NCBI GenBank assembly: GCA_016711225.1
Contig: JADJTK010000010.1
Span: forward strand, 1-64,000
DNA length: 64,000 nucleotides
Direction: 5' to 3'
Origin: Opitutaceae bacterium
GTDB lineage: Bacteria; Verrucomicrobiota; Verrucomicrobiia; Opitutales; Opitutaceae
Made by a program: the position numbers and the translations under genes. Positions 9,341 through 17,613 of this stretch are shown one piece after another. Numbering within the stretch: the first letter of the stretch is position 1; each line of letters starts with the position of its first letter. The notes below the pieces were generated by a model. The model was not told the origin of the DNA, did no database searches, and saw only the letters and a list, made by a program, of their open reading frames with translations.

Positions 9341-10819
9341 ATGTCGCCCGCTGCCGAGACCCTCGTCGCCGATCTGAAACGCGCCAACGTGCTCGCCTCT
9401 GTATCGAGCCTGCTCAGCTGGGATGAGCAGGTGCACCTTCCGCCCGCCTCTGCGGCGCGCCGCGGCGAGCAGTCGGCGCTGTTGGCGGAGCTGCACCACG
9501 CGGCGGCAACGGCCCCGCGCATTGGTGATTCGCTCGCCTTGCTCGAGGCTGCCGGAGCCTCCGCCCCGGCCGACGAGCAGGTGCTGCGCCGCCACGCGCG
9601 CAAGGACTACGACCGGCTCACCAAGTTGCCGGCGGAGTTTGTGCGCGAAAAGGCGCGGCTCGACAGCGAGGCCTACCACGCCTGGGCCGAGGCGCGCGCA
9701 GCGAAGGACTTCCCGAAGTTCGCCCCGTTCCTCCAACGCCAGCTCGATCTGGCCAAGCGTGAGGCGGAGCTGCTCGGTCTGCCCGACGGCTACGATTACG
9801 CTCTCGACAAACACGACCCGGGCATGACGGCCGCTCGTATTGAGGCACTCTTCACGGAGCTCAAGCGCGACCTCGTGCCGCTCGCGCGCCGCATCGCGGG
9901 AAACCGCCAGCCGACGAAGCGTGACGCGTTGCGCGGCTTCCCGGTGGAGGCGCAGCGCGAGTTTCTTCGCGCGGTCACCACCGCGCTCGGCTTCGACTAC
10001 TCGCGCGGGCGCATCGACGTATCCCTGCATCCGTTCTGCTCGGGCGACGGCCACGACATCCGTATGACGACGCGCTTCGATGCCGACAACCCACTCGACT
10101 CGCTCTTCAGCGCCATCCATGAGACCGGCCACGGCCTTTACGAACAGGGTCTGCCGCGCGAGTGGATCGGCACGCCGTTGGGCGAGGCGGTGGGCATGGG
10201 TATCCACGAGTCGCAGAGCCGCCTCTGGGAGAACCAGGTGGCGCGCAGCACGGCGTTCTGGCAGCACTGGGAGCCGAAGTTTCGCGCCGCCTTTGCGCCC
10301 CGGCTCGACGGCGTCTCGTTCGACGAACTTCTCCGGACGGTCAACGAGGTCGCGCCCACGCTCATCCGGGTCGACGCCGACGAGGTCACCTACAACCTGC
10401 ACATCGTGCTGCGCTTCGAGCTCGAACGGCGTCTCTTCCGTGGCGATCTGGCCGTGGCCGATGTACCCGCGGCCTGGAATGCGCTCTCGCAGGAGTTGCT
10501 CGGGCTCACCCCCGCGCACGATGGCGAGGGTTGCCTGCAGGACATCCACTGGTCGGGCGGGGCGTTTGGCTATTTCCCGAGCTATTGCCTGGGCAACATG
10601 ATTGCCGCGCAGCTCTGGTATACCGTGCTGGCGGCCTTGCCGGGCCTGGAGGCTGACTTCGCTGCCGGGCGCTATGGCCGGCTCCTCGGCTGGTTGCGCA
10701 CGCAGATTCACGAGCGCGGCCGCCGGTTGGAGACCGAGGAACTGGTGCGTGCGGTCACCGGCGAGGGGATCTCGCCGCGCCACCTCGTGCGTTACTTGGG
10801 CGAGCGCTACGGCGGGTGA
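9341..10819 (+). CDS. Carboxypeptidase Taq-type metallopeptidase (M32)
   Basis: 492 residues, the usual size for the family. The zinc site HETGH is at residues 260-264, followed by the M32 signature GEAVGMGIHESQSRLWEN. A second conserved block reads RVDADEVTYNLHI, and DIHWSGGAFGYFPSYCLGNM lies near residue 400. It should be a cytoplasmic metal-dependent enzyme releasing C-terminal residues from peptides. There is no signal peptide. It is a single gene separated from the beta-helix array by a hairpin, followed by a REP element. Confidence 0.95.
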   Translation: MSPAAETLVADLKRANVLASVSSLLSWDEQVHLPPASAARRGEQSALLAELHHAAATAPRIGDSLALLEAAGASAPADEQVLRRHARKDYDRLTKLPAEFVREKARLDSEAYHAWAEARAAKDFPKFAPFLQRQLDLAKREAELLGLPDGYDYALDKHDPGMTAARIEALFTELKRDLVPLARRIAGNRQPTKRDALRGFPVEAQREFLRAVTTALGFDYSRGRIDVSLHPFCSGDGHDIRMTTRFDADNPLDSLFSAIHETGHGLYEQGLPREWIGTPLGEAVGMGIHESQSRLWENQVARSTAFWQHWEPKFRAAFAPRLDGVSFDELLRTVNEVAPTLIRVDADEVTYNLHIVLRFELERRLFRGDLAVADVPAAWNALSQELLGLTPAHDGEGCLQDIHWSGGAFGYFPSYCLGNMIAAQLWYTVLAALPGLEADFAAGRYGRLLGWLRTQIHERGRRLETEELVRAVTGEGISPRHLVRYLGERYGG

Positions 10820-10830
10820 GCGGGGGATTG

Positions 10831-10907
10831 ATCGCGTTGGGGTCAACGCGATCCACCCTCGGGAGTTTGCGTTCGTTGGGGGGGGGGCCCGCTTGACCGC
10901 AAGCGGG
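10831..10907. repeat. REP-like element with two hairpins
   Basis: First hairpin 10831-10852 (ATCGCGTTGGGG..CAACGCGAT). Second hairpin 10888-10907 (CCCGCTTGACCGCAAGCGGG). They are separated by a spacer containing an 11-G run. The architecture matches the elements flanking the RAYT gene at 11533 and 12212. Confidence 0.8.
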
Positions 10908-11066
10908 ACGAGGAACTCGGTCCGGGGAGGATGGATTTCGGGGGCGGGATCTGGGACGGGGATCGCGGGCCTCCGCGCATCCCGCTTGCCGCGACGGGGT
11001 TGGGCTGGTTGGCTTGGTGTTGCCGCGACGGCGACTCTCAACCCCGAACGACTCTCCCCCTTTCCC

Positions 11067-11471
11067 ATGGCCTTCAAGAAGCTCTTCTCCCCGACCGCTC
11101 AGCCCAACGACGGGATGCTCCAGTCCGCCCGTGAGGCGATTGTCGATCTGTTGCACTTCGGCGTCTACGTGGATTCCCACATCGCCCTGGCCGAGGATGC
11201 GATGGTCGAGGCGGCGGCGCGCCAGTTGAGCTGGGATCCGAACATTTCCTTCGATTACTACGAGGGAAAATCGATCGGCGAAGTGCGGCGGGTGCGGAAG
11301 GACGAGGGTGAGTGCGAGGAGTTTTTCCAGACGATCCGCGACCGCCTGCCGAAGCGCGAGGATCGCCAGCTCGCGCTGAAACTGGTTGAGCAGCTTTTCG
11401 CGGCCGATGGCACGACTGCGATCGAGACCCAGTCGTTGCCGATGATCCGCAAGGCGCTGGAGTTGCGGTGA
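11067..11471 (+). CDS. TerB-like helical protein
   Basis: 134 residues, predicted soluble and mostly alpha-helical. The pattern of a first helical block (REAIVDLLHFGVYVDSHIALAEDAMVEAA) and a second (LVEQLFAADGTTAIETQSLPMIRKAL), described here in parts, resembles the TerB tellurite-resistance fold, where an acidic residue pair binds metal. The start ATG at 11067 gives a compact domain; a longer upstream frame reads through a repeat. Exact role is unknown. Two REP-like elements surround it. Confidence 0.6.
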   Translation: MAFKKLFSPTAQPNDGMLQSAREAIVDLLHFGVYVDSHIALAEDAMVEAAARQLSWDPNISFDYYEGKSIGEVRRVRKDEGECEEFFQTIRDRLPKREDRQLALKLVEQLFAADGTTAIETQSLPMIRKALELR

Positions 11472-11532
11472 GCACGTAGCCAGGCGCCGTCCGCTGCTGC
11501 GCAGGAGCGTTGTGGCGCGGCCGGCGCCAGTA

Positions 11533-11609
11533 ATCGCGTTGAGGTCAACGCGATCTACCGTCGGATGTTTGGCTACGGTTGCGGGTGGTCACGCTTGCCC
11601 CCAAGCGGG
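11533..11609. repeat. REP-like element downstream of RAYT
   Basis: Hairpin 11533-11554 (ATCGCGTTGAGG..CAACGCGAT) and hairpin 11592-11607 (CGCTTGCCCCCAAGCG). It lies at the 3' side of the minus-strand RAYT gene. Confidence 0.8.
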
Positions 11610-11642
11610 ACGAGCGACGCGGTCCGCGGCGGACAGAATAGA

Positions 11643-12119
11643 CTACCATGCCACGGCAGTGTCCCCTGACGCCCACACCCATGGCCAGTCTTCGGCTTCA
11701 GCGCACAGGCTTTTCGCGACTGGATTGCGGCGGATGTAGGCCTCGGTTGTCTCCAGTTCTTTCAGAGTCCGGAGGCGGTGGTCGAAGTAGCCGTCTTGCC
11801 ATGCGACGTGTTGGAACCGGGCGGCAGCACGTTTGAAGCTGCGGATCGCCTCGGACATCCGGCTGCTCTGCTCGAAGGCGAGCAGCGCGTGGAGATGATC
11901 CGGCATCAGCAGGATGAGGCGGCAGTACCAGCAGCAACGAGTGTGGTAGTCACAGACGGAGCGAAGCAGTGCACGAGCTACTGCCGGATTGGTCAGCGTG
12001 CTGTTGAAGCTGTGGGAGACGCGAATCCGCACGTGGAAGAACGCGCCGGGTTCGACCCAGCTCGGAACGGCGTGGTGCAGTTTGCCGGGAAACGAGCCGT
12101 CTTGGGCCAGCGCCGACAT
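11643..12119 (-). CDS. REP-associated tyrosine transposase (RAYT, IS200-like Y1)
   Basis: 158 residues from an ATG at 12119. The HUH metal motif is in MPDHLHALL, the catalytic-tyrosine block is DGYFDHRLRTLKEL, followed by AYIRRNP and the W-rich tail DWPWVWAS. All are typical of RAYT proteins, which nick single-stranded REP hairpins and are usually single-copy and domesticated. A longer frame upstream has no family similarity, so the shorter start is used. REP-like two-hairpin elements lie on both sides (11533-11609 and 12212-12280), as expected if this protein recognises them. Confidence 0.9.
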   Translation of the reverse strand: MSALAQDGSFPGKLHHAVPSWVEPGAFFHVRIRVSHSFNSTLTNPAVARALLRSVCDYHTRCCWYCRLILLMPDHLHALLAFEQSSRMSEAIRSFKRAAARFQHVAWQDGYFDHRLRTLKELETTEAYIRRNPVAKSLCAEAEDWPWVWASGDTAVAW

Positions 12120-12211
12120 AGGTGCGTCTTTGCCCGAACGGCCGCCTAGGCGCAAGCGCCTCATTCTGGTGACGGGTGTCGATACTCGGTTGCGCGTGAG
12201 CAACATCGGCC

Positions 12212-12280
12212 GATCGCGTTGGGGGCAACGCGATCCACCCTCGACCTGCCTGCAGGTGGTCCCGCTTGACCTCAAGCGGG
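12212..12280. repeat. REP-like element upstream of RAYT
   Basis: Hairpin 12212-12235 (GATCGCGTTGGG..CAACGCGATC) and hairpin 12261-12280 (CCCGCTTGACCTCAAGCGGG), with the linker word CCACCCTCG between them. It starts about 90 bases upstream of the RAYT start codon. Confidence 0.85.
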
Positions 12281-12337
12281 ATGACTGATGCGGCCGTCCG
12301 CCGATTTGGCTTTGGGGCGTGTCGCTTCTCTCAGCGC

Positions 12338-12367
12338 CGATCGTGTTGAGGTTAACGCGAGCCACCG
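12338..12367. repeat. Half REP-like element
   Basis: CGATCGTGTTGAGG followed by TTAACGCGAGCCACCGC matches only the first hairpin of the two-hairpin repeat, with decayed pairing. It abuts the end of the yhbY gene. Confidence 0.6.
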
Positions 12368-12373
12368 CTCCCC

Positions 12374-12703
12374 TCACACCGCCGATTTTGTCTTTGATTC
12401 GGGCAGCGTGATGGTACGCACGGCGGGATCGGGGTGTTGCCGGTAGAAGAGCGCGGTCTTGCCCACGGCGCCCACTTCGATCGAGCCGGTCTCCGCCTCG
12501 ATCTGGGCGCAGAGCTTAGGGCGTTCGTCGCGTTCGGCATGGACCTTCACCTTCACCAGTTCCTGGTGCCCGAAGAGTTTCTTCAGCTCGATGATCACGG
12601 TGCGCGAGACCCCTTCTTTGCCGATGGCGATACCGCAGTCCATGGTTTGGCCGAGGCTGCGGAGATGCGATTTCTGGGCGCCAGTGAGTACGGGTACGGT
12701 CAT
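12374..12703 (-). CDS. yhbY: YhbY/CRS1-YhbY (CRM) RNA-binding protein
   Basis: 109 residues from the ATG at 12703. The protein reads TGAQKSHLRSLGQTMDCGIAIGKEGVS, then a conserved basic/hydrophobic block (ELKKLFGHQELVKVKV) and GKTALFYRQ near the end. This is the single-domain CRM family that associates with pre-50S ribosomal subunits. An upstream in-frame ATG at 12772 would add a proline-rich extension not seen in the family. It is probably the last gene of a minus-strand run beginning at 17467. Confidence 0.92.
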   Translation of the reverse strand: MTVPVLTGAQKSHLRSLGQTMDCGIAIGKEGVSRTVIIELKKLFGHQELVKVKVHAERDERPKLCAQIEAETGSIEVGAVGKTALFYRQHPDPAVRTITLPESKTKSAV

Positions 12704-12768
12704 GGTGATGGAGCAGCGTGGGCGGCGGGGCGGGGGGAAGGCAAGCGCGGGGGTGCGGGGCTTCCGGC

Positions 12769-13095
12769 TCACTGATGCCGGGCGCGGGGCAGCAGCTTCA
12801 GCAGGCCCAGAAGGATCAGCACGTACGCGCCGGCATGGGCGAGTGTGGCGAGCACGCTGACGATCTGGTAGATCGATGAGTATGAGGTGACCGGGATCCT
12901 CAGGATGGCGAGGAGGCCCTGGATCGCTGGGTAAAGCAGGGAGAGTGCGCCGAGCAGGCCGAAACCAAGCTGGGCCTGCAGCGGCCCGCGCCGTTGGATT
13001 AGCAACACGAGCGCCACAATGGCCACGATCAGCGAGGGCAGGCCATGAAGGAGCGACTGCAGGGCAATCCGAAGGAGAGGAAGCGTGATATCCAT
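12769..13095 (-). CDS. Small membrane protein of unknown function
   Basis: 108 residues, predicted to cross the membrane about four times (near residues 15-32, 43-62, 70-88 and 88-103), with a short RARHQ tail. I do not recognise a family. It sits 19 bases downstream of the large kinase/nucleotidyltransferase gene on the same strand and 65 bases before yhbY, so co-transcription is likely. Confidence 0.7.
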   Translation of the reverse strand: MDITLPLLRIALQSLLHGLPSLIVAIVALVLLIQRRGPLQAQLGFGLLGALSLLYPAIQGLLAILRIPVTSYSSIYQIVSVLATLAHAGAYVLILLGLLKLLPRARHQ

Positions 13096-13114
13096 AGTGT
13101 GGCTGGTGAGGCGC

Positions 13115-16100
13115 CTACTCCCAGGCGCAGAGCCGCTCGATCGCGGCGGCGGAGCCGTCGCGCAACCAACCGTCGAGCTGGGCCTGCTCCTTGAGCTGCT
13201 GGCCGCGCGCCCGGGGCACGGCGAAGAAGAGCGTGTTCGACTCCGGCAGGGTGGACATGTCGCCCCAGAGCTTCTCCCACTGGAGCACGGGCATGATGTC
13301 CTCCTGGCCGTTGCCCCAGCGCTTCTTCACGTCCTTGAGCGTCACGTACGTAGGCATGCGCGCGGCCAGCGTGCGTACCGCAGCGGCCACGCGGGCGGCG
13401 TCGCCAAGTGCGGCGCGGTCGAGGCCGAAGAGCGCCAGCATCTTGTCGATGGCGATCCAGCACGTCGCGGTGTTGTAGAAGGTGAGCTTGAACTCGTCCT
13501 CCTCGCGGGACAGCGCCATGCCCTCGACCAGACGCAACTGGCCGCCCACGCGCGCGAGCCCGCCGCCGCGGTCCTCGATGCGCCGGCGGATCACCTCGAA
13601 GGCGAGCGGCCGGCCCTCACGGTCGTGGCGGCCGAGCAGCGCAGGATCGAGGTCGGCGCCGAGCGTATCTATGTTGTGAAGCAGAAGGTGCCTGAGCTGC
13701 GGACGGTCGTGCAGCAGGTCGCGCAGTACGCCGTTGCGCAGGAGGTTCGCGATCTCGAACCAGTGGCCGACGGGGTGCAGGCACTGGGGCGGCAGGTTGT
13801 CGGTGTAGTCGCGGCCCTCGCCGGTTTGCACGGCCCATTCCAGGAGCGCCTTGCGCACGCTCTGGCGCATCTTCTCCTGCTGCACGTCGAGGACCTGATG
13901 GGCCATCTCCTCCCATTGGAAGCGCAGGTCGCGGGTGGTGGGCACCAGACGCAGGCCGATCGCGCGGCCGGGCGAGAGCAGGAGCGGCGCGGTGTAACCG
14001 AAATCCCGGTGCTTCTCGAGGAACGCGCGGATCGGCTCGTGCGTGAGGTGGCTGGTGGTGAAAAGGTGGGGAACCTCCGCCCCGGCGGCGCGGCTGGTAC
14101 GCCGGCTCTTGGCGAGATGGACCTCGAGGAAACTGCGGTGGCGGCCGCCGAGCTTGGCGAAGGGATGCAGGGCCTTCACCGTGCCGGCTCCCTGGGTCCA
14201 ACGGCTGCCAGCGCCGGCGGCCAGGGTGACGACGGCCACCGCGCCGGCGTGCAGGAGCGCCGTCCCCCGGGCGGTATCGTCGGCATCCGTTGAGTACATC
14301 GGGACGATATCGCCGGGGCGCGCGTCCTCGACGGTGGCGGAGACGGGCAGGCGGTTCTGTGGTAGGCCGATGCGGCCGGCCAGCAGGTCGGCGCGGATCT
14401 GCTCGTGTTGGAGGGGGTCGAAACCGTTCTCGTCGAGCAGTTCGCGTAGCGAGCGGCCGGCCGCGCCGGCGCTGCCGTTGGCCTGCGTGGGGAAGAGGCG
14501 GTGGAGCAGCGCGGAGGAGAGTCCGGCGTCGGCGCGCGGGCCGAGGTGTTGGGCGAGGAAGAGGTCGAGGTCGCGGCGGGCGGCGTCGGGCAGGGTGCGC
14601 GGATCCTGTCTCACCCAAGCGGGCACGCGGTAGAGGTAATACTCGGGCGAGAAGAGGGCGCGCGGGCCGCTGAGTAGTTGCGCGAAAGTGCCGCGGGGGT
14701 TGAGCGAGAAGTCGTAGACCACCGGATCCATCGCGAAGGGCAGCGCGTGCTGGAGCTCGCGTTTGGTGCGGCGCATGAGGTCGAGGAGGAGCTCGCGGGC
14801 GCGGGGCTTGTGGTCGGGATCGACCCAGAAACCCATGCCGCCGCCGGACATGCCCCCGAGCATGACAAAGCCGCGGAAGGCGGGGCCGAGGAGCCGGCGC
14901 GCCTCGGTGATGAGGCGCTCGGTGTACGCGTTGCTGGCCCACGGGATGATGGTCTGAATCGGGCCGAAGAAATTGCGGGTGGTGAGCGCGGCGAGCCGGG
15001 CAATGTCGCCGCTTTTCACTGCCCCGATGATGTCGCGCAGGATCTCGCCGGCCTCCAGGCGCGCGTGCCACTCGCCCTCCAGCTTGAGCAGGTATTTTTC
15101 GGTGACCATCTCGAGGATGGGGCCGACGTTTTGCGACATGCCACCGTGGACGAGGATAAGGCTGTCCTGCAGCGCCTCCCGGGAACTGCGGGGGGCGGCC
15201 GTCTCGTCGAGCACGCGGTGGCGCGGGAGCAGGCGGCCGCGGCTCACGCCGTATTCGACATCGCCCGGCTCGGCGAGCTCACCCTCGATCAGCTTGATGC
15301 CCGGCCACACCCCGCCGGAGTCCTGCCAACCGCCGCCGGAGCCGCCGAGCCATTCGCCGAGGATCGCCCGGCTGGCGACGGTGCGCCGCTCGGGCTCGGT
15401 GAGCTCGCCGGTGAGCGCGCCGGTCTGGCCGGTGGCGCGCATGAGCAGCGCGATGAGACAGCCGAGGAGATTGGTGGAGACGGCCAGGCGCGAGCCCTTC
15501 GGGATGTCGCGTACTTGGGAGACGATTTCGAGGCCGCGCCCGGGGCCGACCAGCCGCGCGAGGATGCCGGCGAGCTCGTGCCCCGAGCCTTCCAGGCCGG
15601 AGGGCACGACGCCGGAGGCGATCACCGCGGCCTTGAGCAGCCCGAGGTAGTCCTTGGCGAAGTCGAAGAGGTCGGCCAGCGAGGCGACGTCGGCGCTGGC
15701 GCCCAGATCGACGCTGACCAGGCGCAGCACGGGCTCGTCGATCACCCGCAGGAAGGCGCAAACAGGCGGGCGCGTGGTGGTGTCGCGGCCGAAGACGCCG
15801 AGGTCCACGGAAAGGTTGAGCACCTTCGCACCCTCGGGGTAGTCCATGCCGAGGAAGAAGATGTCGCTCCAGCCGGCATGGCTGAGGTCGAGGCGCACCG
15901 GCGTCTCCTCGTGGAGGATCGGGGTGGGGGCGTCGCCGCCCGGGGGCAGCAACTCGGGGCGCAGGCGCAGCGGGTAGTCGAGCGGGTGGCCGGTGCGGAA
16001 CATCCACTGGTTGCCGCGGACGGTGCGCACCGTCTTCTGGACCTGTTGGGCGAGCGTCTTGAATTCGAGTCCGTGGTACGCGGCGGCCAGGGCGCTGCTC

Positions 16101-16438
16101 AGGGCGTCGCTGGCGCCGTGCTCGCGCTGGTGGCGCAGGAAGGTGTCGATGGCCTCCTCGAAGCGGCGCTCGAGGGAGTGTTGGTGGCCCTCGAAGGGGA
16201 TGGTGCCGGCGGCGTCGGCCGGGTAGTGGGGCGGCAGGAAGTAGCGGTGGATCGCCTCGAGGAAGAAGAGCGCGCGGACGCGGTGGTAGAAATTCGGGGT
16301 CGCACGGCGGAACTCCTCCAGCTCGGCGGCCATGGCCTCGAGGCCGGCCCGCGGGGTGGCCCGGCAGAGCTGCTCGAAATACCGGGGATCAGCGGCCGGC
16401 TCGCGGCCTTCGAGAAGAGTGAGAAGGAGAGGGGACAC
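13115..16438 (-). CDS. Bifunctional GHMP-type sugar kinase / UDPGP-family nucleotidyltransferase
   Basis: 1107 residues from a GTG at 16438. The N-terminal half is a GHMP kinase: TPVRLDLSHAGWSDI (about 179-193), the ATP loop IPKGSRLAVSTNLLG (312-326), GSGGGWQDSGG (366-376) and the C-terminal glycine motif GGMSGGGMGFWV near 540. These resemble L-fucose or heptose kinases. From about residue 720 it becomes a UDPGP-type nucleotidyltransferase: VVTLAAGAGSRW near 735, the HPFAKLGGRHRSF region, HLFTTSHLT, and LLHNIDTLGADLD near 915. The predicted job is phosphorylation of a free sugar followed by nucleotide activation. The sugar is unknown. It lies downstream of a GalU-like enzyme, which supports nucleotide-sugar metabolism. 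Confidence 0.85.
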   Translation of the reverse strand: MSPLLLTLLEGREPAADPRYFEQLCRATPRAGLEAMAAELEEFRRATPNFYHRVRALFFLEAIHRYFLPPHYPADAAGTIPFEGHQHSLERRFEEAIDTFLRHQREHGASDALSSALAAAYHGLEFKTLAQQVQKTVRTVRGNQWMFRTGHPLDYPLRLRPELLPPGGDAPTPILHEETPVRLDLSHAGWSDIFFLGMDYPEGAKVLNLSVDLGVFGRDTTTRPPVCAFLRVIDEPVLRLVSVDLGASADVASLADLFDFAKDYLGLLKAAVIASGVVPSGLEGSGHELAGILARLVGPGRGLEIVSQVRDIPKGSRLAVSTNLLGCLIALLMRATGQTGALTGELTEPERRTVASRAILGEWLGGSGGGWQDSGGVWPGIKLIEGELAEPGDVEYGVSRGRLLPRHRVLDETAAPRSSREALQDSLILVHGGMSQNVGPILEMVTEKYLLKLEGEWHARLEAGEILRDIIGAVKSGDIARLAALTTRNFFGPIQTIIPWASNAYTERLITEARRLLGPAFRGFVMLGGMSGGGMGFWVDPDHKPRARELLLDLMRRTKRELQHALPFAMDPVVYDFSLNPRGTFAQLLSGPRALFSPEYYLYRVPAWVRQDPRTLPDAARRDLDLFLAQHLGPRADAGLSSALLHRLFPTQANGSAGAAGRSLRELLDENGFDPLQHEQIRADLLAGRIGLPQNRLPVSATVEDARPGDIVPMYSTDADDTARGTALLHAGAVAVVTLAAGAGSRWTQGAGTVKALHPFAKLGGRHRSFLEVHLAKSRRTSRAAGAEVPHLFTTSHLTHEPIRAFLEKHRDFGYTAPLLLSPGRAIGLRLVPTTRDLRFQWEEMAHQVLDVQQEKMRQSVRKALLEWAVQTGEGRDYTDNLPPQCLHPVGHWFEIANLLRNGVLRDLLHDRPQLRHLLLHNIDTLGADLDPALLGRHDREGRPLAFEVIRRRIEDRGGGLARVGGQLRLVEGMALSREEDEFKLTFYNTATCWIAIDKMLALFGLDRAALGDAARVAAAVRTLAARMPTYVTLKDVKKRWGNGQEDIMPVLQWEKLWGDMSTLPESNTLFFAVPRARGQQLKEQAQLDGWLRDGSAAAIERLCAWE

Positions 16439-16491
16439 GGCGGAAGGAAGGCGGAACGGAGAAGGCAGAAGGCGGAAGGCGGGCGAAGGAC

Positions 16492-16520
16492 CAAGTGACG
16501 CGGGCCAAGTAACAAGTGGC
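16492..16520. repeat. Degenerate CAAGTGAC-type short repeat
   Basis: CCAAGTGACG..GGCCAAGTAACAAGTGG resembles stretches at 34484, 35057, 36071 and 38768. It sits in the 150-base gap between the two nucleotide-sugar genes, where no other signal is seen. Confidence 0.5.
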
Positions 16521-16588
16521 GGAGGACGGAGTTGATCGGGCGGATCGGACGGATCGGGCGGAGCAGGAGCAGGAGAATGAGTAGCCCC

Positions 16589-17467
16589 CTAATCCCTCAC
16601 TCCCTCACTCCCTTTCTTTGTCTCCGCGGCCAGGGCGAGCTCCTCGGCGAGCAGGGCGAGGATGTCGGAGCGGTTGGCCCCGCTCAGCCCGAGGGCGACT
16701 TGCGCGCGCAGCAGACCGAGGTGTGCCTCCAGATTTGCGCGACGCCCGTCGAGCACCGCGGCCAGGTATTTCTCGCGGGTGGCCAGGGTGTTGAGCGAGG
16801 GGGAAAGGCCGAGCTTCCCGGAGGGGTCGGCCTGCCGGGCGGCGGCGAGCAGGTCGAGCAGGGCGGGGGTGAGCACGTGCATGCCAAAGAAGCACAGGTA
16901 GTAGCCGGCGCGTAGGCCGGGCACCAGGCACTGCTGCTCGGCGACGGTGGGAGTTGGCTTCTCCAGGACGCGTTCGATGGCCGTGAGGCCGCGGCGGCCG
17001 GGCACCAGCGAGCCGCCGATGGTGCCGTAGTACTGGAGCTGGCCCTCGTGGGTGGGTTGCACGGCGGAAACGGCGCAGTCCTCGGCCTCGGCGAGGTCGA
17101 GCAGTTGGCGGGTGCAGCTCTTGGCCGACTGGGAAACGTAGAGGTGGTCGCTGACCTGGAGAAGGAAGGGCTGGTTGCCGACGAACTCGCGCCCGCAGAG
17201 TACCGCGTGGCCGTAGCCGAGGGGGGCGGGCTGTTCGATGAAGGTCAGCTTCGCTGCATAGGGGGCGAGTACCGACTCGTAGGCGGCGCGGTCGCCTTGG
17301 GCGTGGACGAGACCGACCTGCTCGATGCCGGCGGCGAGCATCTCGTCGAGCAGTAGCGCGAGGGCGGGCTTCTGGGCGCCGTCGCGGTCGGTGAGATTCT
17401 GGAGCGGCAGGCGCCGCTGGGCCGGGCCGGCGGCCGTGATCAGGGCTTTCGTGACGCGGGAGGACAT
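16589..17467 (-). CDS. GalU-like UTP--glucose-1-phosphate uridylyltransferase family protein
   Basis: 292 residues from the ATG at 17467. The N-terminal nucleotide-binding loop ALITAAGPAQRRLPLQN is a variant of the LAAGxGTRxxP loop. KPALALLLDEMLAAGIEQV follows, as does QVSDHLYV holding the metal-binding Asp, and a sugar-site block GYYLCFFGMHVLTP. Family members join UTP (or another NTP) to a sugar 1-phosphate. The loop lacks the usual TR pair, so substrate should not be assumed. It is the first gene of the minus-strand group that includes the kinase fusion, and is divergent from the 17614 operon. Confidence 0.8.
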   Translation of the reverse strand: MSSRVTKALITAAGPAQRRLPLQNLTDRDGAQKPALALLLDEMLAAGIEQVGLVHAQGDRAAYESVLAPYAAKLTFIEQPAPLGYGHAVLCGREFVGNQPFLLQVSDHLYVSQSAKSCTRQLLDLAEAEDCAVSAVQPTHEGQLQYYGTIGGSLVPGRRGLTAIERVLEKPTPTVAEQQCLVPGLRAGYYLCFFGMHVLTPALLDLLAAARQADPSGKLGLSPSLNTLATREKYLAAVLDGRRANLEAHLGLLRAQVALGLSGANRSDILALLAEELALAAETKKGSEGVRD

Positions 17468-17613
17468 GGCGGGGGCAGGCAACTCCCAAAGGGTGGGGTG
17501 CGGCAAGAGGTTAAACCGGCGTAGCTCAAGGCGACGAGGTGGCGCCGCGGCCGCGGAAATTTCCTTTATCTGGGCGCCTCCGTCCCGATAGTCGCCGCCA
17601 ATCCAATCCTTCC

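Noticed and set aside
7340..11077. 1245-codon open frame on the minus strand
   Set aside because: It runs antisense to the beta-helix and M32 genes; composition is a mirror of GC-rich codon use and no domain is visible.
14678..16498. 606-codon plus-strand frame over the kinase fusion
   Set aside because: Antisense to a gene with clear GHMP and UDPGP motifs; no family features of its own.
17518..17545. tRNA-like words near GTAGCTCAAGG
   Set aside because: No acceptor stem, T-loop or cloverleaf can be drawn. No tRNA was found elsewhere.
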